The notes beneath the pieces were generated by a model, which had not been told where the DNA came from, did not search any database, and saw only the letters and a program-made list of their open reading frames with translations. Of a DNA stretch of 64,000 nucleotides, positions 31,880 through 40,812 are shown piece by piece. Position numbers and translations under genes: made by a program. The DNA is taken from contig DGLB01000002.1 of assembly GCA_002387845.1 (NCBI GenBank), positions 1-64,000 on the forward strand, read 5' to 3'. How positions within the stretch are numbered: the stretch's first letter is position 1; every line of letters starts with the position of its first letter. This DNA comes from Stenotrophomonas maltophilia (GTDB lineage: Bacteria; Pseudomonadota; Gammaproteobacteria; Xanthomonadales; Xanthomonadaceae).

Positions 31880-33664
31880 ATGCTCGATCGAACCCAGGAA
31901 CTGGAGCGGATTGCGCTGATTGAAGCGCTCAATGTGCTGGACCCCGCACTGGGCCGCGCGTTGGACCCGATCACCGAACTGGCAGCCTTTACCTTTGGCG
32001 TACCGGTAGCGCTGATCTCGATTGTGGACAGCGAGGCGCAACATTCCATTTCCCGGGTGGGACTGGAATCCTTGGCGCGGGTGGAGCGGCAGTGGTCGAT
32101 CTGCGCCTGCGCCATCGAGTCGCACGCCGTGCTGCAGGTGGAAGACCTCAGCCAGGACCCGCGTTTTGCCGCCAACCCGGCGGTAACCGGCCCGGATCAC
32201 CTGCGCTTCTATGCCGGTGCGCCGCTGGTGACCCGCAGCGGCATCGCGCTGGGCGCGCTGTGTCTGATTGACCGCAAATCGCGCAAGCTGGGCGAAGAAG
32301 ATATCCGGCAACTGCAGACGCTGGCGCGGCTGGTGGTCAACCAGATGGAGTTGAGAATGTCGCTGGGGCGACGTGACGCCGTGAGCGGGCTGCCCAACCG
32401 CCAGCAGTTCCAGTCCGACCTGGGCGTGCTGGGCCGGCAGGATGGTGGCCATCACTACACCGGTGTCCTGCTGGATGTATTCGATCTGCAGAGCACCACC
32501 GACGCCGGCCAGGTGCTGGGCCTTAAACCGGTCGAATCGCTGTTGCGGCAGGCCTCGCTGCGGGTGCAGGACATGATCGGCGAGTTTGCACAGGTCTATC
32601 ACGTGGCCGCCACCCGCTTCGGCTTCGTGCTGCGCGACCACAGCCACGAGCAGGTGGAAGACCTGCTGGACCGGCTGCGCGAGCGCATGCGGCGACCGCT
32701 GATGGTGGGCAGCATTCCCATGTCGCCGCAGTTCCATGCCGGCGTCTGCGCGTTCCGTCCCGAGCCCGAGCAGACCGCCGACCTGCTGCGCAAATGCCTG
32801 GTGGCCATGCATCAGGCGCTGCAGACCGATGCCTGCGTGTGCTGGTACTCCAAAGACCGCGACGAGTACCTGCGCCGGCGCTATCGCCTGGCCTCGGATG
32901 CCGGCCGCGGACTCAGCCAGGACCAGTTCACCCTGGTGTACCAGCCGCGCTTCGAACTGGCTGCGGGCATCCCGGTGTCGGCCGAGGCCTTGCTGCGCTG
33001 GACGCATCCGTCGCTGGGGCCGGTCAGCCCGGCCGAGTTCATTCCGGTGCTGGAGTGCACCGCGCTGATGCCCACGCTGAGCCGCTGGGTGGTGGAACAG
33101 GCGGTGCAGCAGGCGGCACGCTGGCAGACCCTGTTGCCGGGCTTTGCTGTTTCGCTGAATCTCTCACCGCGCGACTTCGACGACGAGCAGCTGTGGCAGC
33201 GCATGGCCGAGCGCTTGCAGATGTACGGTTTGCCGGCGTCGTTGATCGAAGTGGAGATCACCGAAGGCCAGTGGCTGCACAGCCATCCCGCCGCCCTGCC
33301 CCAGCTGCGCGCGATGGCGGCGGCCGGCGTGCGTGTGGCCATTGATGACTTCGGCAGCGGTTACAGCAATTTCGGCTATCTGGCCGAGGTGCCGATCAGC
33401 CATATCAAGATCGACCGCAGCCTGATTACCGGGCTGGCGGATTCAAAGACGGCACGGTTGAAAGTTGACGCCATCATCCGGCTGGCCGAGCAGCTGGGCT
33501 ACCGCACCGTGGCCGAAGGCGTGGAGCACGAGGCCGAGCTGGAGCTGCTGCGGGCCTGGGGCTGCGATGAGGCACAGGGTTTCCATCTGGCCCGGCCGAT
33601 GCGGGCCGAGGCGGTCACGCAGCTGGTCCTTGCCTGCCGTGCCGGGCCGTTGGCGGATGCGTAA
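31880..33664 (+). CDS. GAF, degenerate GGDEF and EAL cyclic di-GMP phosphodiesterase
   Basis: 594 residues. The N-terminal GAF domain is about residues 20-160; the GGDEF-like domain has the active-site stretch replaced by 'AATRFGFVL' and so should not make cyclic di-GMP. The EAL domain keeps its catalytic residues: 'SAEALLRW', 'SLNLSP', 'VEITEGQW', 'IDDFGSGYSNFG', 'IKIDRS' and 'VAEGVEHEAELE'. It probably hydrolyses cyclic di-GMP to pGpG under GAF control. It follows the response regulator by about 100 bases. Confidence 0.92.
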   Translation: MLDRTQELERIALIEALNVLDPALGRALDPITELAAFTFGVPVALISIVDSEAQHSISRVGLESLARVERQWSICACAIESHAVLQVEDLSQDPRFAANPAVTGPDHLRFYAGAPLVTRSGIALGALCLIDRKSRKLGEEDIRQLQTLARLVVNQMELRMSLGRRDAVSGLPNRQQFQSDLGVLGRQDGGHHYTGVLLDVFDLQSTTDAGQVLGLKPVESLLRQASLRVQDMIGEFAQVYHVAATRFGFVLRDHSHEQVEDLLDRLRERMRRPLMVGSIPMSPQFHAGVCAFRPEPEQTADLLRKCLVAMHQALQTDACVCWYSKDRDEYLRRRYRLASDAGRGLSQDQFTLVYQPRFELAAGIPVSAEALLRWTHPSLGPVSPAEFIPVLECTALMPTLSRWVVEQAVQQAARWQTLLPGFAVSLNLSPRDFDDEQLWQRMAERLQMYGLPASLIEVEITEGQWLHSHPAALPQLRAMAAAGVRVAIDDFGSGYSNFGYLAEVPISHIKIDRSLITGLADSKTARLKVDAIIRLAEQLGYRTVAEGVEHEAELELLRAWGCDEAQGFHLARPMRAEAVTQLVLACRAGPLADA

Positions 33665-33674
33665 AATACGCCCC

Positions 33675-33911
33675 ATGACCGACCTTGCCCCGCTCCCTAC
33701 CCTGCCCGCCGGGCACTACCGCCACTTCAAGGGCGGCAACTATCACGTGCTCGGCGTGGTACGCCACAGCGAAACGCTGGAACCGCTGGTGCTGTACCGG
33801 CCGCTGGACAAGGACAGCGGCGACTGGGTGCGCCCGTATGACATGTTCTGTGCGCAGGTGGAGCATGACGGCGTGCTGCGGCCGCGATTCGCATTGATCG
33901 CGGCCGACTGA
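33675..33911 (+). CDS. DUF1653 family protein
   Basis: 78 residues: 'LPAGHYRHFKGGNYHVLGVVRHSET', 'LVLYRPL' and 'WVRPYDMF', the whole DUF1653 domain. It is a small soluble protein of unknown role, present widely in proteobacteria. It begins ten bases after the EAL gene. Confidence 0.88.
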   Translation: MTDLAPLPTLPAGHYRHFKGGNYHVLGVVRHSETLEPLVLYRPLDKDSGDWVRPYDMFCAQVEHDGVLRPRFALIAAD

Positions 33912-33926
33912 TTCAAACCCGACGCT

Positions 33927-35045
33927 TCATGGCGCGGCGCTCTGCCCCGCCACGGCCGTGTTGTTGACCACAAACGGATCACGTCCGGCATCGGCATAAC
34001 CACTGCACGCCGCATCGCCCGGGGCCACCGGGTCGCACGCCCACAGGCCGCGCGGCACGGTATCGCGCGACTCGAAGCGATCGCCCGTCCACACCAGGAA
34101 GCCCAGGTGCAGACGCCCCCACTCACCATAGGTGCGCGGCTCAGCCTTGCCTTCGGTGGACACGTCGGCATACCAGCGCAGCGCCGGACCGTACTGCAGC
34201 TTGCCCGGGTCCAGCTGCACGCCGGTGCCTTCCACGCCATAGCGCTTCCTGTCGGCGTCGGACAGCAGCGGTTGCGCCGGCATCACCTGTGCGGTGATGT
34301 CCTGCGGCGCGCCCCCCGCCGTGACCTGGTACACGCGCTGCTCCACCAGCGCCTCGCGGCAGCTACCGGTGGTCAGGCGCAGGGTCTTGCCGGCGTTGCC
34401 CTCCGGGTAACGGCCATCCACGCAGGTGAACGGACCGGAGACCAGGTACACCGTGGTGGAGGCATCAGCACCTTCGAACGAACGCACCCACAGCCCGTTC
34501 TGCACGGCAATGAAGTCCGGCCGAATGCCGTAGCCCGGCACGGCCTTGAACCACGCCTTCTGGCTGAGCTGGCGCTCGCGCGCCGCGCGCGGCAGCAGCA
34601 GCTGCTGTTCGGGAATGGCCTTTAACGCATTGGCCAGGTGCGCCGGCATGACGCCCTGGCAGGCCCCGACCAGCAGATCGTCCTGACTGGCCAGGCGCGC
34701 GGCCAGATCGTTCGGGCAGCGTGCGCCGAGCTGGCGCTCGATGGCGTTGTCCTGGTTGGCCAGCACCGGCACCACCAGCGGGCGCTGGGCAGGCGGGGTC
34801 GCAACGACTGCTGCGACCTCGGGAGCAGCCTCGGCCGGTGCTGCCGCAGGTGCGGCTTGGGCTGCCGGTGCCTCAACCGCCACGTCGACCGCCTCGGTCG
34901 GCTGCTCGGCCACGGCCGGCGCTGCGGCGGGGGCATCAACAGCCTCCTGCGCCTGCGCGGTGGCCAGCGCGAACGGCAGCATCAGCAACAGCGAGGTGGA
35001 ACGGCAGGCACGCACGTGCCGGGAATGAAGCGATGCTTTACGCAT
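33927..35045 (-). CDS. Secreted hypothetical protein with Ala/Pro linker
   Basis: 372 residues. A signal peptide (SLLLMLPFALATAQA) is followed by about 60 residues of Ala/Pro/Glu low-complexity sequence and a globular domain of about 270 residues with five or more cysteines (for example 'LGARCPNDLA', 'SGPFTCVDGRYP', 'GLWACDPVAPGDAACSGY'). I do not recognise the family. It is likely periplasmic or surface-exposed. It lies beyond the secretion locus on the same strand, separated by 317 bases and a hairpin, so it is probably not part of that locus. Confidence 0.75.
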   Translation of the reverse strand: MRKASLHSRHVRACRSTSLLLMLPFALATAQAQEAVDAPAAAPAVAEQPTEAVDVAVEAPAAQAAPAAAPAEAAPEVAAVVATPPAQRPLVVPVLANQDNAIERQLGARCPNDLAARLASQDDLLVGACQGVMPAHLANALKAIPEQQLLLPRAARERQLSQKAWFKAVPGYGIRPDFIAVQNGLWVRSFEGADASTTVYLVSGPFTCVDGRYPEGNAGKTLRLTTGSCREALVEQRVYQVTAGGAPQDITAQVMPAQPLLSDADRKRYGVEGTGVQLDPGKLQYGPALRWYADVSTEGKAEPRTYGEWGRLHLGFLVWTGDRFESRDTVPRGLWACDPVAPGDAACSGYADAGRDPFVVNNTAVAGQSAAP

Positions 35046-35362
35046 GTATTCGTCCTTGAAGCTGGAGTTAAGTGAGGTGGATCACTGAGAAACTATCGAC
35101 ACGGATTGACGGATGCCAAAGGCCACAACCGCACATCTGTTTCGAGACGACATTCGATGACATTCAAAGCCCCCTTTGAATGTCGGTTCCGTCCACTGCC
35201 GAAATCCCGACGCGGACACCCTACACCAATCGTGAAATCGGCGTCGTGACCAAGTGAATAAACTTTGAAGAAGATCACATCTTCGACCGTAAAATCCTGT
35301 TAACCGAAGGTATGTCTAACAATCGGGACAGTGGCAGCACCCCGTTGGTGCGGCGCACCACC
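35046..35362. other. Spacer between virB6 copy 2 and the secreted-protein gene
   Basis: 317 AT-richer bases. It holds the perfect inverted repeat at 35159-35184 and presumably the promoter of the secreted-protein gene. No coding region is convincing. Confidence 0.5.
35159..35184. repeat. Perfect 11-bp inverted repeat
   Basis: GACATTCAAAG and CTTTGAATGTC flank CCCC. It lies downstream of virB6 copy 2 and upstream of the secreted-protein gene, so it could be an operator or a terminator lacking a T tract. Confidence 0.6.
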
Positions 35363-36487
35363 TCACCCCAGCGTTGGCCCGGCGTTCCCGCGCAGACCGG
35401 GGCCGATGTCCGGGCTTGAACTCGTCACTGCTTGCGCCGCACCCGACACAAGGTGCGGGTGTACCTGCGGCACTGGCTGTTGCTGGGCCTCCGCCGCTGC
35501 GGATGCGCCAGGGCCCGCCTGTTCCTTTGTCTGCGCGCCTGACGCGCCCCCTGATATCTGCGAGAACGGCGAGAAGTTGCCCAATACGCCTTGGAAGAAC
35601 ATAGCCGCCATCGGCGGCGCGGTCACGATCAGCGTGGTCATGATCAACCCCAGCCCGCCCTGCTGCAGCGCCATGCTGCTGATGCTGGTCCCGCCCCCAC
35701 CGTCAAACAGAAACGTGTCGATGGCGGCACGCGCCCAGAACGACTCAGCCACCGCCACAATCGTGCTCAATGCATAGTCGACCATGACCGCCAGCACGGC
35801 CATCGAGAACATCGTGCCCAGCCCGTACAGCAGCCACTTCTGGAAGAGCGGTTTGGTCTGCTCAAACAGCAGGCACAGTATGAACAACGGTGCCAGTCCG
35901 ACAAACAACGCAAGCGCAATCTTGTAAAGCATCAACATTGAACCGGCCACCACCGCGGGGCCGCCGGTTCCCAAGCCGATGAAGAACTTGGCCTGCAGCT
36001 TCTCGGAGCCCATCTCGGAATCATTGGCAACATCGATGGCGTCGATGCTGGCCATCGCCACCTGCATCCAGCCCAGCGCCTTGTCCACCTGTTTCTCCAC
36101 AGGTGTACTGCTCCCGGTGACAACATGCGATATCTCATGCTGAAGATCCTGAAACAGAATCGTCCGCAACTCCGCGGACAGGTCCTTGAACTCCTTGTTG
36201 GTGATGGACACGGCAGTGGCCAGCGACACGATGAACATCGCACGTACGACATTCATGAAGAACGCTGCTATTGAATCCCGGCTGCGTCCCGATACGATCA
36301 GCCAGCCCTTCAGCGCCACCCACAGTGTCAACAACACCCAGACGAATTCCGCGATCCACTTCACGACGCGATCGAACAAGCCGACGCGGAACGCGTCGAT
36401 CCGCTTGTCCAGCGACTGCATGATCAGATCGAAGAACACGAAGTCCATCGCGCCTGACGCCATTAGAAACGCATCTGTCAGTCCCAT
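35363..36487 (-). CDS. VirB6 family T4SS inner-membrane protein, second copy
   Basis: 374 residues with five or more membrane helices of the TrbL/VirB6 family. It aligns by eye with the copy at 44839-45984 over most of its length: both have 'FFIGLGTGGPAVVAGSM'-type, 'LFILCLLFEQTK' and 'PPMAAMFFQGVLG' segments. The polytopic N-terminal end and Gln/Pro/Ala-rich tail differ. VirB6 forms part of the inner-membrane complex that moves substrate into the channel. Start at 36487 with a strong GAGGGAAGGG site. It follows the second virB5. Confidence 0.88.
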   Translation of the reverse strand: MGLTDAFLMASGAMDFVFFDLIMQSLDKRIDAFRVGLFDRVVKWIAEFVWVLLTLWVALKGWLIVSGRSRDSIAAFFMNVVRAMFIVSLATAVSITNKEFKDLSAELRTILFQDLQHEISHVVTGSSTPVEKQVDKALGWMQVAMASIDAIDVANDSEMGSEKLQAKFFIGLGTGGPAVVAGSMLMLYKIALALFVGLAPLFILCLLFEQTKPLFQKWLLYGLGTMFSMAVLAVMVDYALSTIVAVAESFWARAAIDTFLFDGGGGTSISSMALQQGGLGLIMTTLIVTAPPMAAMFFQGVLGNFSPFSQISGGASGAQTKEQAGPGASAAAEAQQQPVPQVHPHLVSGAAQAVTSSSPDIGPGLRGNAGPTLG

Positions 36488-36544
36488 TCCCTTCCCTCAT
36501 GCCTGTTTCAGTCGAAAGCTCAGAGCTGTGGAGCAATCAACTGT

Positions 36545-37372
36545 CTAGTTGGGGAGCTTCAACGCCTTCTTCAGCACCGCGACCTGCACCACGTCACCCA
36601 CTGCGCGTTTCACCGGATCGCCCCGAAGTGCCGCCTTGGCCAGCACGCGCTGTTGCTCTTTGAGTGAGGCGATGCTGGCGTCGTACGCCTGCATGCGCGC
36701 CGACCAGGTCTGCGCCATTGCGTTCAGCTGGTTTCCAAGCCGGGCGGTGTCACCTTGTGCGGCCTGCGCTCCGCCAGACGAGTTATCGCTGCTTTCGCGT
36801 GACTCGAGATTCCGGTCCATTTCCGAACGCACCTGGTCCATGGTCTCTTCAAGGAAGAAGAGCGTTTCATTGAACTTGCGGTTGTCCATTCGCTGAATGC
36901 TCACGCAGAGCTCATGCTGGCGCTTCTTCCAGTTCGCGCCGCCGCCGAAGGTTATGTTTCCCGCCAATTGCTTCCACCCGGTACCCAAGGCGTCTGGTCC
37001 ACACTTTTCCTTGACCAGGTAGTCCTCCGCCACCGGTTCCAGCTGTGCGCCAGGTGGGAGGTCCATCGAGAACCGCAGCGGATCGAAGATGGAATCCAGT
37101 TGCTCCATGTGTCGCTTGGTCTCCTGCCACCGCTGGGCCTCCGTCGTGAACTCTTTGACCTGGGAGAACACCTGCTGGATCTTCCAGAAGATTCCCTGGA
37201 TGTCGACCACAGGCCAGCCGGATGCGGTGGCAGTCGGCGAACCCACCGCAAGCGCAATGGAAAGCGCACAGACCTGGGCACCTCTGCGCACGTGGTGCCG
37301 ACGACGCCTGCCACGACCTCCCGACGCCTGCTGCGCTCCTTCTTGCCCTCGCGGACTTGCCTTCGCCTTCAT
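36545..37372 (-). CDS. VirB5 family T4SS protein, second copy
   Basis: 275 residues. An Arg-rich N-terminal region (GRGRRRRHHVRRG) precedes a hydrophobic signal segment and 'ASGWPVVDIQGIFWKIQQV', which matches 'AGWPVIDITSIMGEIRSW' of the copy at 46054-46833. Both keep the Cys pair region, 'RLGNQLNAMAQTWSARMQAY' and the end 'VLKKALKLPN'. VirB5 is a minor pilus-tip component. AGGAGG precedes the ATG at 37372; the frame upstream is open but non-coding in character. Confidence 0.88.
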   Translation of the reverse strand: MKAKASPRGQEGAQQASGGRGRRRRHHVRRGAQVCALSIALAVGSPTATASGWPVVDIQGIFWKIQQVFSQVKEFTTEAQRWQETKRHMEQLDSIFDPLRFSMDLPPGAQLEPVAEDYLVKEKCGPDALGTGWKQLAGNITFGGGANWKKRQHELCVSIQRMDNRKFNETLFFLEETMDQVRSEMDRNLESRESSDNSSGGAQAAQGDTARLGNQLNAMAQTWSARMQAYDASIASLKEQQRVLAKAALRGDPVKRAVGDVVQVAVLKKALKLPN

Positions 37373-37749
37373 CACGACCTCCTTGATTGAGGTGTGAACC
37401 ATGCAACAAGGCAGATGCCGCGTGGACGAGCGATCCTGGCCGGGGTCGATCCGAAGCGAACATTCAGCGCTACATCGGCGCGCGGACGAGCGTCGAACGC
37501 ACTGCGGCACGGGTGTTTCAGCGCCCATGGCAACGACGGCGATCCGCGCGTTCGCGGTCCCGTGCCCATCGGCAGGACATCCCCTGGTACGTCGCTTCCA
37601 GCCTTCAGCGCGCAACACCTCCCCGTCAGAGCCACCTCCGGAGCGGATAGGTAAGGAAACCCCTATACGCAACTGCGCCATGTATCGGTATCGTTTGCCA
37701 TACTTAAGTGCCGCTCAATCGGGGCGTAGGCACACAACTGGGGAATCCT
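37373..37749. other. Divergent promoter region between virB5 copy 2 and a DUF4189-like gene
   Basis: 377 bases without a convincing gene, though the virB5 frame stays open through much of it. Starts of transcription in both directions are expected here. Confidence 0.45.
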
Positions 37750-38214
37750 ATGAAGAGAACGTCACAACGCTCCACCTGGGCGCGCTGGACGCTGCTGGCG
37801 ACATTACTGGCAGGAACGGCCGTGGCACAGGCACCCGCCGGCCTGCCGCCACCGGGAACGCTGAGCGCCAAGCTGCCGGAAGGCATGGAAATCTTCATGA
37901 GCATGGCGGTCAGCGATTCCAACCAGCATGTCAGCCAGCAGATGGGGGCCAGCGCTGCTGAAGCCAAGATGCGCGCCATGAAGGACTGCAACGACAAGTA
38001 CAAAACCTGCGTCGAGCTGATTACCTTCCCCATCCGCAATCACTGCATGGGAATGGCGTCGGACAAGGGGGCCAGGGGAAGCGCGCGCGGGCTTTTCATC
38101 AACGTTGCCGAAACCGGCAAAGCGAAGGACGGCGAACTTGCAAGCAAGTCGCTTGACCAGTGCAAGGCCGCTGGCGGAACTCAGTGTGAGTCCCAGGCCG
38201 ACTACTGCTTCTAA
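37750..38214 (+). CDS. Exported DUF4189-like protein, diverged member
   Basis: 154 residues with signal peptide (LLATLLAGTAVAQA). The mature part has the DUF4189 pattern of recurring 'A...C' helices: 'AEAKMRAMKDCNDKYKTCVEL', 'NHCMGMASDKG', 'SLDQCKAAGGTQCESQADYCF'. It lacks the 'GRCPPGQFPVGGQ' opening of the neighbouring paralogues and is the only gene of the locus on the plus strand. It is probably periplasmic with several disulphides. Function unknown; an immunity or accessory role in the secretion locus is inference. Confidence 0.72.
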   Translation: MKRTSQRSTWARWTLLATLLAGTAVAQAPAGLPPPGTLSAKLPEGMEIFMSMAVSDSNQHVSQQMGASAAEAKMRAMKDCNDKYKTCVELITFPIRNHCMGMASDKGARGSARGLFINVAETGKAKDGELASKSLDQCKAAGGTQCESQADYCF

Positions 38215-38282
38215 GCGGTCCGCCAGCCCCTCCAATGCGGGCATTCGCTGCCCGCATTACAGGTGTCCATCGAGGCCTCAGC

Positions 38283-39383
38283 TTACTTCAGGCACTCGCT
38301 GAGCACGATCGGACAGACACGCGCCCCCGAACCAATACAGTCGGAGAGCACGGTCTCTTCCACAGCCGCCTTGGTGGGGCCACGCGCGCCAAAACTGGCC
38401 ACGCGTCCATCGGGCTGTGGCACCCGGATCGCGGCGAGGCATTCACCATGTGGCGCCGCTGTCAGCACCGAACAGTCCTTGACACCGCACTTGCTCAACG
38501 CGGTCTGCTTGGCATCCTGCTCGCTGGGTGCGGTATGCGCGGCGAAGGCGTCGCTGCCGGCACTGGTGGCAATAGCGGTCCACTGGGTCGCAATACGGGT
38601 CATGCCTTTGGAGCGGTCGTCCAGCTCCTCGCCCGACCACTGACGCATTGACCCGTCCTCGTTCTCAATCTTGACCAGCGCCATGGCGGTGGAGCTGCCC
38701 CGCCGTTCCAGCGGCTTGGCCATGTACTCTTTCCCACCGGGAATCTCGATCAACTTGGGCGACGCAACCTCGCCCCGCGCTTCGCGCCCCAGCCGGGCGA
38801 AGAAGCGATCACTGCCGCTGTAAGCGTACTTCCATCCAGTGCAGAAGGCTTGTTTGGGCGGACTCTGGCAACCGGTTCCGCCAGCGGCCGTGCATGCCGC
38901 CACTGCTGCGGCATTTGCGTTTTCCTGGTTGTCACCCTTGGCCCACTGCATGCCGCCCTGTTCGTTGTAGGCCGGAGCCATGCATGTGTTGGCGAACTGC
39001 AGAACCGGGGTGCAGGTTCCGCGACAGTTCTTCATGGCATCCATGGTGGCATCCCGCGCGGACTCACCATTGAGACCCACGTTCCAGGAACCGTCTTCGG
39101 TACTGACCACGACAACACCCCACCAGTCGCGCGTCGAGTCGTGTCGGATCCGGGCGATCTGCGCAGCACGGACGTTGGCTGCGAGTTGCGCGTCTGCAGC
39201 AGCTTTCTGGGCAGAGATGTAGTCACCGGTACCTGCACCCGGCTGCCATGCACCGGGAATCGGCGCGCAACCGAGCATGCCCTGGCCGCCGACCGGGAAC
39301 TGCCCCGGCGGGCAGCGGCCTTCGGCGTATGCCCCGAAGGAGGCGAAACCCAGCAGGAGTAAAAAAATCAATTTAATGCTCAT
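38283..39383 (-). CDS. Exported DUF4189-like protein, long form
   Basis: 366 residues. Signal peptide, then the array signature 'EGRCPPGQFPVGGQGMLG', then two DUF4189-like halves: 'RDWWGVVVVSTEDGSWNVG' with 'DAMKNCRGTCTPVLQF', and 'TQWTAIATSAGSDAF' with 'ALSKCGVKDCSVLTA'. It ends in a Cys-containing tail (CPIVLSECLK), not in the SEFKKF end of the short paralogues. It lies downstream of the lipase effector on the same strand and may be in its transcript. Confidence 0.78.
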   Translation of the reverse strand: MSIKLIFLLLLGFASFGAYAEGRCPPGQFPVGGQGMLGCAPIPGAWQPGAGTGDYISAQKAAADAQLAANVRAAQIARIRHDSTRDWWGVVVVSTEDGSWNVGLNGESARDATMDAMKNCRGTCTPVLQFANTCMAPAYNEQGGMQWAKGDNQENANAAAVAACTAAGGTGCQSPPKQAFCTGWKYAYSGSDRFFARLGREARGEVASPKLIEIPGGKEYMAKPLERRGSSTAMALVKIENEDGSMRQWSGEELDDRSKGMTRIATQWTAIATSAGSDAFAAHTAPSEQDAKQTALSKCGVKDCSVLTAAPHGECLAAIRVPQPDGRVASFGARGPTKAAVEETVLSDCIGSGARVCPIVLSECLK

Positions 39384-39468
39384 TTCTTTGACAACCTTCT
39401 TCTCGTTATGGGGACCCGCACGAAAGACCAGACATGGGAATCCAGTCCTCGCGTCCTGGCGGACCAGC

Positions 39469-40812
39469 TCAACTCATGCCTCGACCCGCGCTGCGGATCT
39501 GCTCCTGCACCTGATCCTGCTGGGCCAGCTGAGCTGTCGCCTGACTCTCGATCTGCCGTCCGCTCTGTTCAAGCGGCGTGTTCATCGCTGCAACGGTGGG
39601 CACGGAGGCGCGCAACTGCGCCGGATCAGACAATGCGCCCTGGATCGCGAACGCCGTGGAAGCATCGTTACTCAGCACCACGTGGTCGATGCGCGTTCCG
39701 CCGAGCTCATGCATCCGGCACGCCAATGCACCGGCCAGCTGTTCGCTGCGCACATCGGGGGTTCGCCCGACCCGCTGATCATGCTCCTGCACGCCCTGCA
39801 GCGCTCCAATGAACAATGGATAGCCGACGTGGCCCGGCCCATTCAAGGGCTTGAGCGGAACGGAGGGCGGCTGGGTTGCGGGTTGCTCGCGGGTCTTCTC
39901 TTCGCGGCGAGCGGGCTCGCCGGCGGCGAGCGGATCGCGGAACTCGTCAATCAATTGCTTGGCGAGACCTACGCCACTCACCATCCCCAACGGCACGATC
40001 TGACGGGCGCGCTTCACATCGTCACGGTAATCCTGGATCAGCTCGCGATTCGAGTCCGCCAGAACGCGGGGACTTGCGTATTCGAGCACCGAGTCAGGAC
40101 CGAGGAAATTGGTCAACTTGTGGGATTCCAACGACATCCCTGCCGTTGCAATAGCGCGTGAACCCGGCCCAACAAGCACGCCACCCAACGTCAGCCCCTC
40201 ACCGTACCCATTCCTTTTGAGCGTATCGATCTCGTTTTGTTTGGCGTACAACCGAACCTCACCATAGTGGGGCGAAGCCGCGCTCACTGGATCGTTGGCC
40301 ATGACGTGATTGACGACCGAGCTTCCACCTTCCGGGATGCGGCGGGACAGGCTGGCAGCGCCGTAGGCGTTGAAGGTTTCGCCTTTGAGGTCAAAGTGGT
40401 GGGCGGTGACCTGGGCCAACGCACCGCCTAGCGAGTGGCCGGTTACGATGACTTCTGATTGCGTTCCCTTGTTGATACTCAGGCGCTGGGCGATGTCCAC
40501 TGCTCGAGACGTTAGTCCGATTGCTTCTGGAGCCTGGCTATTTACTCGCAACGCAACCATCGCCAGATCGGCACCAACGTCCTGCCCGGCTGCTTCTGTG
40601 CCACGATGAGCAACAAACACCTGCCCCGTATCCAGACGCTGATAGCTAGTACCTTGATAGCCCGTCGTGATGCTGTTGACGTGCTCGATAACTTTATAGT
40701 CGCGACCGAAGATCCGGATTATCTCCAGCTCATCCTCTCTGCGTACGCCCGGCTTTAGGTTCAAGTAGGCGTGATCGGAAAGGTAGGCTAGATCCAACGA
40801 ATCGCGCTTCAT
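39469..40812 (-). CDS. Lipase-type T4SS effector with C-terminal XVIPCD-like signal
   Basis: 447 residues. The N-terminal class 3 lipase domain has the nucleophile elbow 'IVTGHSLGGALAQVTAHHF' and 'VFVAHRGTE'. A Pro-rich linker follows near residue 310. The last 120 residues fit the XVIPCD that VirD4 recognises in Xanthomonas-type T4SS effectors: 'VQEHDQRVGRTPDVRSEQLA', 'IDHVVLSNDASTAFAIQG' and a Gln-rich end. There is no signal peptide, as expected for T4SS substrates. It probably attacks membrane phospholipids of rival bacteria. Its start overlaps the lipoprotein gene upstream (ATGA). Confidence 0.87.
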   Translation of the reverse strand: MKRDSLDLAYLSDHAYLNLKPGVRREDELEIIRIFGRDYKVIEHVNSITTGYQGTSYQRLDTGQVFVAHRGTEAAGQDVGADLAMVALRVNSQAPEAIGLTSRAVDIAQRLSINKGTQSEVIVTGHSLGGALAQVTAHHFDLKGETFNAYGAASLSRRIPEGGSSVVNHVMANDPVSAASPHYGEVRLYAKQNEIDTLKRNGYGEGLTLGGVLVGPGSRAIATAGMSLESHKLTNFLGPDSVLEYASPRVLADSNRELIQDYRDDVKRARQIVPLGMVSGVGLAKQLIDEFRDPLAAGEPARREEKTREQPATQPPSVPLKPLNGPGHVGYPLFIGALQGVQEHDQRVGRTPDVRSEQLAGALACRMHELGGTRIDHVVLSNDASTAFAIQGALSDPAQLRASVPTVAAMNTPLEQSGRQIESQATAQLAQQDQVQEQIRSAGRGMS

